NCBI GenBank assembly: GCA_001769125.1 | Contig: MEOG01000115.1 | Span: forward strand, 47,133-111,132 | Reading direction: 5' to 3' | DNA length: 64,000 nucleotides | Source: Bacteroidetes bacterium GWF2_35_48 | Lineage (GTDB): Bacteria > Bacteroidota > Bacteroidia > Bacteroidales > GWF2-35-48 | Part shown: positions 54,097 to 63,400 of the stretch, one piece after another | Layout: each line of letters begins with the position of its first letter | Position numbering within the stretch: the first letter of the stretch is position 1 | The notes under the pieces: model-generated | What the model was told of the DNA's origin: nothing | Database searches by the model: none | The model's input: only the letters and a program-made list of their open reading frames with translations | Program-made: the position numbers and the translations under genes

Positions 54097-56469
54097 TTAG
54101 AAGGGAAACCCAATGCCAATATTAATATTTTTCAAAAAATCGTCCATTATATTAAATTTCTTGTAAGCAATAATCCATCTTTTCCCAATTTCTTCTTTCG
54201 GATCCCTGAGTTTTAATCCAAAATCAAAACGGAAAATAAACATGGATAAATCAATACGGATTCCGAGACCGGTACCAACAGCAAGATCTTTATAAAAACG
54301 ATCAAACATAAATTTTGCATCAGCCCCTAGTTCGGTGCTATTTAAAAACCAAATATTTCCTGCATCTACGAATAGCGCACCTTTAAACATCCAGAAAATA
54401 TCAAAACGATACTCAATATTTGACTCCAGCTTTAAGTCGGCAGATTGAAACTGATATGTGGATTTCGGATCAAAATAAGTTCCCGGACCTAAAGAACGCA
54501 CACTCCAGGCGCGGATGCCATTTGCACCTCCACAGTAATATTGTTTCACAAAAGGAAGTTGATTTGAATTTCCATAAGGAAGTCCTAAACCCAAAAACAA
54601 ACGAGTTGCAAGGTTATTTTTAGATGTGAAAAAATGATAATATCTATAGTCAATATCTGTTTTAAAATATTGCGCATAACGTACATTCAGTAGCTTGTAA
54701 TATTCTCCGTTTTTCTCTGTATTTGCTATCTTATTATAAAGATTAACATTATTTCCGGCTGTTTCAAATGAGATTGTGAAAAATGTAAAATCAGTACTTT
54801 TATTAATTCTTTGATTGTTAAAAACCAGAGAATAATTAATGGCTGTAATTAGAAAATCGTCATAACTTCCTTTCAAATATGTTGGAATAGAATCGCTGAA
54901 TCCGTGAATTGTGTCGTAAATGTGAATAGAATTTATATCAAAAGGGTTTAAAAAATGTTTGAAATGATCGGAAGTTTTCCAAAAATATCCAAAAGAAGCA
55001 TTTGTAATTGTTCTTGTATAATCGGGTCGTTGCTGATAATTTTCAGAAAGCGTAAAAGTAGATTTTGCCTCATACTTTTTTGAAAGCATCTCTGATTTTA
55101 CAGGTAATAAAAATTTAGGAATATAAAGCTTTGCCTCGCCTCCTAATTCAAGAGAGTTAAATAGTTTCGGAATATTTATATTAGTTGTTTCTTCTTTTTC
55201 CTGAATTACATTTTTCAGCATTTGCAATTCACCGTTCAACTTAAATTCAAAATTTTCTGCTCCTCTGAATAAGTTTTTATGCTGGTATATAAAATTACCT
55301 CCCATACCTATATCAGAAGATGAATTCGTGCCTACAACTTCAAAAGTATATGATTGAACCGTGTGAGGAGTAAACTGAATATATACATTAAGATATTCAT
55401 CTCCGAGGTCTGTCGTATCTTTTGTTTCTATAAACTGAATATTAATGAGCTTGTATATTTTAAGACCAGATAAAAATTTATACGACTTATCCACATTTCT
55501 TATATCATAATAATCATCATTTTTCAGGTATATATTTCTTATGATCGTTGTAGGCTTAATCGGTAACTTTTTATCGTACAAAAAATAGACCCCTTCATGC
55601 ACAATCGTATCAAAGTTTTGGAGATAATTAGTATCCTGCATTGCACGTTTCTGATCGAAATCAGTATATACAAATATATCTTTAATCTTTTGTTTTCTGT
55701 GGTGGTCTATTATAAATTCATCTTCAGCAATTTCTTTAACGGGTAATTTCAAACGCATGGTAACATCCACAGCATTTTCCTTAAAAGAACTGTCAGCCTG
55801 ATAGTCGAGATATTCTTTTACAAAATAATAATATCCTTTAGTATTTAAAAAACGCGCTATACGTACACGTTCTTCCTGAAATTTATCTACATCAAAATTT
55901 ACTCCTTTTTTAATAATTGAATTTGCTGTATCTGAAAAAACTAAATTTCTGATATCCACATCGTCAATAACATATTCGATATTCCTTACGGTATAAGGTT
56001 TTCCGGGAAAAACTAAATAAACAACATCTGCGGTTTTATTGTTGTAATAAATAACAGAATCCTGCACTTTTGCATTGTAATACCCTTTGTTTTTAAGATA
56101 AATCTGCATTTGCCTCACAGATTTTTTTGTATAAAAATCATCAAGAATAACCGGCTTTTCTCCAATAATATCTCCGATTTTTTTCTTCCATTTCCACTTT
56201 CTTCCTGTGTTAGCAAGATTGTGTACCCAAAGATGAAATCTGAATACATACACAAGCTTTTTGTTGGGCTTTTGTTTTATATAATTAGAGAGTGCTTCGG
56301 AATCAATTTTTTTATCATCAATTTTTATGGAAGATTTGTTTAAAAGATATTGCTTTTCAGGGACAAGCTTTGTGGGGCTGCACGAATTGAAAAAAATCAA
56401 GCCTATGAAATAAATCAGGACATAGCAAAAAATGCAACGAAATTTTTTATGTTTGTATTTGTTTGACAA
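54097..56469 (-). CDS. tamL: Lipidated TamA-type outer-membrane assembly protein
   Basis: 790 residues. N-terminal lipoprotein signal with Cys30 in IFFNSC, so the protein is lipidated, unlike classical TamA/BamA. POTRA-like repeats follow (for example SVRQMQIYLKNKGYYNAKVQDSVIYYNNKTADVVYLVFPG), then a C-terminal 16-strand-type barrel with GGANGIRAWSVRSLGPGTY, the conserved Omp85 L6 loop. This is the TamL variant of Bacteroidota, which works with TamB in outer-membrane assembly. The start is TTG at 56469. Confidence 0.87.
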   Translation of the reverse strand: MSNKYKHKKFRCIFCYVLIYFIGLIFFNSCSPTKLVPEKQYLLNKSSIKIDDKKIDSEALSNYIKQKPNKKLVYVFRFHLWVHNLANTGRKWKWKKKIGDIIGEKPVILDDFYTKKSVRQMQIYLKNKGYYNAKVQDSVIYYNNKTADVVYLVFPGKPYTVRNIEYVIDDVDIRNLVFSDTANSIIKKGVNFDVDKFQEERVRIARFLNTKGYYYFVKEYLDYQADSSFKENAVDVTMRLKLPVKEIAEDEFIIDHHRKQKIKDIFVYTDFDQKRAMQDTNYLQNFDTIVHEGVYFLYDKKLPIKPTTIIRNIYLKNDDYYDIRNVDKSYKFLSGLKIYKLINIQFIETKDTTDLGDEYLNVYIQFTPHTVQSYTFEVVGTNSSSDIGMGGNFIYQHKNLFRGAENFEFKLNGELQMLKNVIQEKEETTNINIPKLFNSLELGGEAKLYIPKFLLPVKSEMLSKKYEAKSTFTLSENYQQRPDYTRTITNASFGYFWKTSDHFKHFLNPFDINSIHIYDTIHGFSDSIPTYLKGSYDDFLITAINYSLVFNNQRINKSTDFTFFTISFETAGNNVNLYNKIANTEKNGEYYKLLNVRYAQYFKTDIDYRYYHFFTSKNNLATRLFLGLGLPYGNSNQLPFVKQYYCGGANGIRAWSVRSLGPGTYFDPKSTYQFQSADLKLESNIEYRFDIFWMFKGALFVDAGNIWFLNSTELGADAKFMFDRFYKDLAVGTGLGIRIDLSMFIFRFDFGLKLRDPKEEIGKRWIIAYKKFNIMDDFLKNINIGIGFPF

Positions 56470-56491
56470 AACTGTTAATTTTCAATTTTTG

Positions 56492-56499
56492 CAAATATA
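56492..56499 (-). promoter_or_regulatory. -7 box of tamL
   Basis: On the minus strand TATATTTG, 23 bp before the start codon. No -33 box seen at the expected distance because the region upstream is a heptamer repeat. Confidence 0.45.
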
Positions 56500-56508
56500 A
56501 TGTTAAAA

Positions 56509-56567
56509 GTTTAATGTTTCATGTTTCATGTTTAAAGTTGTTGAGCGTTGGATGTTGGATGTTGAAT
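56509..56567. repeat. Two phased heptamer arrays (gtttaat/gtttcat and gttggat)
   Basis: gtttaat, gtttcat, gtttcat, gtttaaa at 56509-56536, then after a 3-base shift gttgagc, gttggat, gttggat, gttgaat at 56540-56567. Similar gttggat/gttgagc units return at about 56703-56752. Confidence 0.75.
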
Positions 56568-56706
56568 GTTATATTTTACCACTAAGCCACTAAGGACACT
56601 AAGGTTCACTAAGATTAAAAAGTTGTTGCAGGCTGAGCGTTGAATGTTATATTTTACCACTAAGACACTAAGGACACTAAGGTTCACTAAGATTGAAAGG
56701 TTGTTG
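56561..56706. repeat. 78-bp tandem duplication with cactaag submotifs
   Basis: Two units starting at 56561 and 56639, each with gttgaatgttatattttacc followed by four cactaag-type submotifs separated by two to three bases and ending in gttgttg. Differences between units are only a few bases. Confidence 0.7.
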
Positions 56707-56967
56707 GATGTTTAATATTGAGCGTTGGATGTTGAGCGTTGGATGTTGAATATTGAATTCTGTTCGTTAAAAAATAAACAACCAGCCTGCATGCTTCGGC
56801 CTACCTGTTTACACTAGGTAAATCTGCCGACAAAGGCAGGCTGGCAGGTGATCAACACCATGCCTACAGCAGGCAGGTCAAATAAACAACCCGCCTGCAT
56901 GCTTTCGGCGGGCAGGTAATCAACATAAAAAAATTGTCAAATAATCATCTTCCAAAAAAGGCTCTGA

Positions 56968-57912
56968 GTGGAAAAAAAAGAATGGATACTAATAATTAAT
57001 CCGAAAGCCGGAAACGAAAAAGGAGAAAAAGACCTGAATACAATTACCGGTCTGCTTGAGGCATCTGGGATAAGCCATCAGTATATCTTTACCGAATATA
57101 AAAATCATGCTAAAGAAATTATTATAAATTATATTAATCAGGGTTTCCGGAATTTTATTATTGGAGGAGGAGACGGAACTTTAAATGAAGCCGTAAATGG
57201 AATTTTTTCTCAAAACATCTGTCCTACTACAGACATAACACTTGCGGTTATACCAATTGGAACAGGAAATGATTGGCGAAGAACTTATAAAATCAGCACG
57301 GATTATAAGGAAGCCGTAGATTTAATAAAACAAGAAAACTGGAAACTTCAGGATGTCGGTAAAGTTATTTATACAAAAGCCAACAAGCCTTTTACGCATT
57401 ATTTTATTAATATTGCAGGATTGGGTTTTGACGCTGTTGTTGTTGACAAAACAAATATTCATAAAGAAAAATCCAGAAAAAAAGGAAGCGGTAACAGTAA
57501 AATTCGCTATCTGCTCAATGTGCTCAAATATCTTTTACACTACAAAAAAACTTACTGCTCTATAGTAACAGATCAGGATTCTTACGAAGGTATTACGTTA
57601 AGTTTTGCTGTATGCATCGGAAAATATAACGGAGGAGGAATGATGCCGGCACCTCTATCTGTTTCAGATGATGGATTATTTGATCTTACTATTTTTACGA
57701 ATGTTACAAAAAAAGAAGTTATTTTTAACGTACACAAATTGTTTAACGGAAAAATATACAATTTAAAAAAAGTGAAATTAATCAGATGCAGTGAAGTAAA
57801 AATTGAAAGTACTCCGAATGTTTTAATTGAAGCAGATGGAGAAGTTCTTGCGAGTACACCGGCAATTTTTACAATTATTCCCCGCTGCCTTAAAATTATA
57901 ACATCGGCTTGA
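56968..57912 (+). CDS. Diacylglycerol kinase-like lipid kinase (YegS/DgkB family)
   Basis: 314 residues. Nucleotide-binding GGGDGTLNEAVNGIF with the conserved GGGDG, and IPIGTGNDWRR in the same family order. Phosphorylates diacylglycerol or a related lipid; the YegS branch acts on phosphatidylglycerol, and Bacteroidota members may act on sphingolipid precursors. Soluble, peripheral on membrane. The start is GTG. The stop TGA overlaps the TTG start of the next gene (TTGA), so the two are co-translated. Confidence 0.85.
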   Translation: MEKKEWILIINPKAGNEKGEKDLNTITGLLEASGISHQYIFTEYKNHAKEIIINYINQGFRNFIIGGGDGTLNEAVNGIFSQNICPTTDITLAVIPIGTGNDWRRTYKISTDYKEAVDLIKQENWKLQDVGKVIYTKANKPFTHYFINIAGLGFDAVVVDKTNIHKEKSRKKGSGNSKIRYLLNVLKYLLHYKKTYCSIVTDQDSYEGITLSFAVCIGKYNGGGMMPAPLSVSDDGLFDLTIFTNVTKKEVIFNVHKLFNGKIYNLKKVKLIRCSEVKIESTPNVLIEADGEVLASTPAIFTIIPRCLKIITSA

Positions 57913-60350
57913 AATATTTATTTTTATATTTCTTTATTCTTCCTCTTTTTCTTTTTGCTCAGGAGAAAGAAAAATGCAAACAAATAAATGCTGTTCGTAT
58001 TAATGAATCCATTACACTTGATGGGGAACTTAATGAACCCGCATGGCTGAATGCGTCTACTGCAAACGGCTTTTATACTTATGACCCTGTTAATGGAAAT
58101 CCCGCTACAGAAAAAACAGAGGTAAAATTTCTTTTCGACGATGATGCTATTTATATAGGGGCAATGATGTATGACTCCGATCCTTCAAAAATCCTGAAAG
58201 AATTCACTAAACGCGACGGAACAAATCCCAATGCCGATCTATTCTGGTTTACGATAAATCCGAATGAAGATGGTCAGAATTATTTTCAGTTTCAGGTGTC
58301 GAGCGTTAATGTGCAAACCGATATTAAAGGCTCTTCAACCGGCTCTGACATTGGCTGGAATGCTGTATGGTTCAGCGAGACGAAAATATCAGAAAAAGGC
58401 TGGTGCGCGGAAATTAAAATTCCTTATTCTGCATTACGATTTCCTAATAAAAAAGAACAAAACTGGGATGTTAATTTCTGGAGGCTGATACGCAGACACA
58501 GAGAGTCTTCTTCGTGGAATTTTATTGATAAAAAACTCGGAAACAATGATGCACAAAGCGGGAAGATTACTGGAATTGACAATATTGTTTCCCCATTACG
58601 CCTTGAATTTTATCCCTACATTTCGGGCTACATGCAGCACAACAGCGCAGATAAAAAATTCAGTTATGCTTTTAACGGTGGTATGGATGTTAAATACGGG
58701 CTCACAGAAAGCTTTACGTTAGATGTTACATTAATTCCTGATTTTGGCCAGACTAAAAGCGATGACAAAGTTTTGAACCTTACTCCCTACGAAACGAAGT
58801 ACAGCGAAAACCGACAGTTTTTTACCGAAGGAATAGATTTGTTTAACAAAGGAGGATTATTTTATTCACGCAGAATCGGAAGAACACCTTCTGGATTTTA
58901 CGATATGGATACCATTACTGAAAATAAGGGAAAGATTATTGAGAATCCTTCTGAATCTAAATTAATCAATGCAACAAAAATATCAGGAAGAAACAAGAAC
59001 AATCTGGGACTTGGATTTTTCAATGCGGTTGTAAATAATACGTACGCCGTTGTTGAAGATTCTCTCGGAAACAGAAAAAGAATTGTAACAGAACCTTTCA
59101 CAAATTACAATATAATTGTTGCAGAAAAAACATTTAATAAAACTTCTTATGTAAACATAATAAACACCAATGTATTTAGTCCTAATAACAAAACTATCGC
59201 AGATGTAAGCGGCATTTCGTTCAGGGTTTATGAACCAAAAAACATTTATGCGATTCAAGGTTTTTCAGCTCTCAGCATGAAGAAAAAAAACGACACTACA
59301 GCAATAGAAGCAGGCCGTTATCATAATCTAAATATTGGAAAATTAAACGGAAACTTATATTTTAATTATTCGATTTCTGTTATGACGGATAAATACGATC
59401 CGAATGATATGGGGTATCTTGCAAGAAACAATGATTTTTCACAAAATGCAACGGTGTCATACAGAATATGGAAACCTTTCTGGAGAATGCTCTCCTGTTC
59501 GGGAACCTTAGCATATAATTTTCAAAAACTCTACGCGCCACGTGTATTTTCTCAGACGAATTTTAATGTAAATCTAAATACAACTTTCAAAAACTATTTT
59601 TCTATCGGTCTTTACAATTCTATTGAACCCCGTGGCAGACACGATTATTATGAACCCCGCACCACGGGACGATTTTTCAATAAATCCCGCTACACATCAT
59701 CTTCTTTGTGGGCTTCCACAGATTACAGAAAAACATTTGCCCTCGATGTAACAGCAGATGCTTTTTTCTCTGATGGTCCGAATGAAGGCTTATTTTTTTC
59801 AATTTCTCCAAGAGTAAGAGTCAATGATCATCTCTTGTTTACCTACGCCATAAATCCCGGAAAAGATATTAATGACAGAGGTTTTGCAAAAAAAATAAAT
59901 GCAGACAGCATTGTGTTTGGGAGAAGAAATATTCAGACAATTATCAATTCTTTTAACGGGGCTTATGTTTTTAAGAACAAGTCTACATTATCGCTTACAT
60001 TAAGACACTATTGGTCGAAAGTAGATTATCGTGAATACTATTTGCTGAATGACGAAGGGAATCTTGATGCTTATCTAGGCTATTCAGAAAACCACGATAT
60101 AAACTTCAACACATTCACAATAGACATGATTTACAGTTGGAATTTTGCGCCCGGAAGCTACATGAATATCATGTGGAAAAATGATATTTATAAAGAAGAA
60201 AATATTCTTGAAAACAAATTCGACAGCTTCTTCCCCAACTTTGATAAAACAATCAATTCCTCGCAAATAAACAGCCTTTCAGTAAAACTAATTTATTATA
60301 TAGATTATCATACCACGCACAAAAAAATAAAAAATAAAAAAACATCATGA
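57909..60350 (+). CDS. Secreted DUF5916 protein with family-9-like carbohydrate-binding domain
   Basis: 813 residues. The signal peptide MKYLFLYFFILPLFLFAQ starts from TTG at 57909. Residues 25-220 form a CBM9-like beta-sandwich (ESITLDGELNEPAWLNASTANGFYTYDP, WNAVWFSETKISEKGWCAEIKIPYSALRFP). The rest is DUF5916, a large barrel-like region rich in aromatic girdle residues. Proteins of this type are thought to be outer-membrane proteins, function unknown. Co-translated with the lipid kinase and ended by a bidirectional terminator. Confidence 0.82.
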   Translation: MKYLFLYFFILPLFLFAQEKEKCKQINAVRINESITLDGELNEPAWLNASTANGFYTYDPVNGNPATEKTEVKFLFDDDAIYIGAMMYDSDPSKILKEFTKRDGTNPNADLFWFTINPNEDGQNYFQFQVSSVNVQTDIKGSSTGSDIGWNAVWFSETKISEKGWCAEIKIPYSALRFPNKKEQNWDVNFWRLIRRHRESSSWNFIDKKLGNNDAQSGKITGIDNIVSPLRLEFYPYISGYMQHNSADKKFSYAFNGGMDVKYGLTESFTLDVTLIPDFGQTKSDDKVLNLTPYETKYSENRQFFTEGIDLFNKGGLFYSRRIGRTPSGFYDMDTITENKGKIIENPSESKLINATKISGRNKNNLGLGFFNAVVNNTYAVVEDSLGNRKRIVTEPFTNYNIIVAEKTFNKTSYVNIINTNVFSPNNKTIADVSGISFRVYEPKNIYAIQGFSALSMKKKNDTTAIEAGRYHNLNIGKLNGNLYFNYSISVMTDKYDPNDMGYLARNNDFSQNATVSYRIWKPFWRMLSCSGTLAYNFQKLYAPRVFSQTNFNVNLNTTFKNYFSIGLYNSIEPRGRHDYYEPRTTGRFFNKSRYTSSSLWASTDYRKTFALDVTADAFFSDGPNEGLFFSISPRVRVNDHLLFTYAINPGKDINDRGFAKKINADSIVFGRRNIQTIINSFNGAYVFKNKSTLSLTLRHYWSKVDYREYYLLNDEGNLDAYLGYSENHDINFNTFTIDMIYSWNFAPGSYMNIMWKNDIYKEENILENKFDSFFPNFDKTINSSQINSLSVKLIYYIDYHTTHKKIKNKKTS

Positions 60351-60353
60351 AAT

Positions 60354-60392
60354 AAAACCCGCACCCTTCGACAAGTTCAGGGTGCGGGTTTT
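60354..60392. terminator. Bidirectional terminator with TTCGACAAGTTCA core
   Basis: Fourteen-base-pair stem aaaacccgcaccct/agggtgcgggtttt with an 11-base loop. It separates two convergent genes; each side reads an A run on one arm and a T run on the other. Confidence 0.88.
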
Positions 60393-60400
60393 ATTTCAAT

Positions 60401-63400
60401 TTATTTTTTCTCCAGCACTTCAATCCTACGCATGAGTTCATCAATTAATTTTTGCTGATTTTCAATTATCGTCTGCTGCTCCTGCACTGATTTCACGATA
60501 GGAACAACGAATTCAGAATAACGAAGACCCCATAGATTACTGCTTTTATCAACTCCGCTGAAATTATATCCTGTTTTTTTTGCGGCAGCATCTACTTCCT
60601 GCGCAAGAAAGCCACTGAAACGTATTTTTTCAACATCGTATTTGCCTTGCCAGTCCTCAGATTCTTTAACGCCCATAATTTCATTTTCTTTTCTGATGTC
60701 ATAATTATAAGTAACCGGTCTTAGTTCTTTTATAAAAGCTAATCCTGACACATCTTCCTGAACATTATTTTTCACTCGCGCATCTGAATATGTTGTGAAA
60801 CCAACCTGACCTTTAATGCTTGTTATAGAAGTATTACCAAATTTTATCTGATTGTCTTCTGTATCAGAAATCATTGTTCCATTTCCAATAGCAGTAGAAT
60901 TATCTCCGAAAGCCTGAACTGCATAGCCCAATGCCGTTGCATACCACCAAGAATATGCAGTGTGTCCTATTGCAATACCTCTGGCAGACATAGCCTCTGA
61001 ATTATGACCTATCGAAACACCATAACTATCACTTCTTGAGTTGGAACCAATAGTAACAGCTTCCTTTTCCTCACCATAAGGTCCGGAATTATATCCAATA
61101 GCAACAACATCATAAGCATTGGTTCCTGTAAGATTTTTTGCAGCAAAACATCCGATAGAAGTATTCCTGTCTCCTGCAACATTAGATAATGCCGCATTTC
61201 CTACAGCAGTGTTATTGCATGCATTACCGGATGTTGCGCCATAAAGTGCGGAATCTCCAAAGGCAGTATTAGAATAACCTGTTGTAATATTTTTACCAGC
61301 AAAATTCCCAACAGCAACATTAGAAGATCCATTCCAACTTTTGTATAATGCCTGAATTCCAAAAGCTAAATTATGAGAGCCATACAAATTTGCTTTTAAA
61401 GCAGTATAACCAATTGCTATATTATCAGAATTCGTACTGCCCGCATACAATGTTGAATCACCAATCGCAATATTTCTTGTCCCAGCCGTATTTGAATACA
61501 AAGCATAATTTCCAAATGCAGCATTTTTGCCTAAAGTTGTATTATACATTGCATAATTACCCACTGAGATTATACTTGAACCGGTTGAATTACTATTCAA
61601 ATTATTATAACCAATTGAAATAATATTTGAACCGGAAGTGTTATAATACATTGCAGATGTTCCGATGCAGGTGTTGTATCCACCGGTTGTATTGTAACGA
61701 AGATTATTGGTACCGATCGCAATATTATAGCTACCCGTGGTGGATGCAGAGGCTAATGTATTAAAACCAACAGCCACATTGTACTGACCGGTTTCATTTT
61801 CAAGCAAAGCATTGTACCCGATTGCTGTGTTTGATCCGCCGGTTGTATTATCACGACTGGCACTATACCCGTATGCAGTATTGGATGTTCCTGTTGTATT
61901 AAATTGTAAGGCATAATGTCCTGTTGCAATATTATTATTGGCTGTATTTTTCTGCAAGGCATAATAACCTATTGCAATGTTCTTATCATTCGTTAGATTT
62001 TCATATAAAGCTTCTGTTCCGATTGCAATATTATAATCGCCTGTTGTATTTTTAAACGCAGGAGTCCTACCTATAGCAATATTTGAAATACCGTCCGTAT
62101 TGGAATTTAAAGCCAAGGCTCCCATGGCAACATTATATGTTCCACTTGTATTCGAATATAAAGTCCGATAACCCATTGCTGTATTCCGAATACCATTAGA
62201 ATTTGAATACAATGCCTCCATTCCAAGAGCAGAATTATAAGAGCCATCAACATTAGAATAAAGAGCTTTCTTTCCGCACGCAACATTTTCAGTACCGTTT
62301 GTATTGCTGAATAAAGACATGTGTCCCAAAGCAGTATTATCCCAACCAAATGCATTCGTAATCATGGAGCTGCTACCAATAGCAGTATTCCCGTTTCCTG
62401 AGGATAAAATAAGTGTCCTGTAGCCGACAGAAGTATTATCATCTCCTGTTTCATTCCATAACGAAGATTCATCACCAATAGCTGTATTCCTGTTTCCATC
62501 AACATTTGCCTTCATTGCTTCTGCGCCAACGGCTGTGTTGTTTATTCCTATTGTATTTGCCATCATTGCATTATCGCCAATAGCAACATTAAATTCACCA
62601 GAGATATTGTCTCTTAAGGCAAAGGAACCCACTGCCACATTATAACTACCTGTTGTATTATTCCGTAATGAAGTGGCTCCAAGTCCGGTATTAAAGTTCC
62701 CTGTTGTATTAGCATTCAGCGCATAGGCACCTAATGCTGTATTAGAATAACCGGAAATATTGTTTTCCATCGAAAGAGAGCCAATTGCGGAGTTAAATGC
62801 ACCTTCTGTATTTAATTTTAATGTGTGATAACCACAGGAAGTGTTGTAGCTCCCATTTGTATTAGACATCAGAGCTTCCATACCCAATGCAGAATTGTAA
62901 ACACCCATATCATTTTCTTTCAAAGCAGCATATCCGATAGCTACGTTGCCATAACCCACGGTGTTTTTGTGCAATGCATAAGATCCAACGGCGGTATTAT
63001 TATAACCTTGATCCGTCAGCAAACCGGTTTCATTTCCAATAAATACATTTAGGTCGCCAATGTTAATAGAGTTTCCTGCTTTGTACCCCATGGTGCAATT
63101 GGCATCACCTGTTGTTAATTTATTTCCCGATTCATAGCCAAGTGTGGAATTAAATTTACCATCTGATATGGATTCTCCTGAATTATGTCCTATAAAATAA
63201 TTCGTGGGATTCAATTTCATGTAACTGGTAATTGAAGAAACTCCTATATTCTGTACTCCAAAACCGGCAATAGTATCAGATGTATAAATACGCGTACTGT
63301 CAGGATTCACCAATAAATAATTATTGGTAAGTCCTTTTGTAGAATTTTTTCCGCTAACAGCAAATGCGCCACGGTTCTGAGCTTTTGTTCCACCTGGATC

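Larger units (their letters stand above)
56470..56967. other. Divergent non-coding region between tamL and the lipid kinase gene
   Basis: Nearly all repeats: heptamer arrays at 56509-56567, a 78-bp tandem duplication (56561-56706), and two copies of a GC-rich palindrome-like segment with gcctgcatgctt (about 56775-56800 and 56885-56915). No gene and no full promoter seen. Confidence 0.65.

Noticed and set aside
61348..61623. 91-codon plus-strand frame, rich in Tyr, Asn and Leu, opposite the S74 gene
   Set aside because: Antisense shadow of the 51-bp coding repeats; its regular pattern comes from the repeat period.
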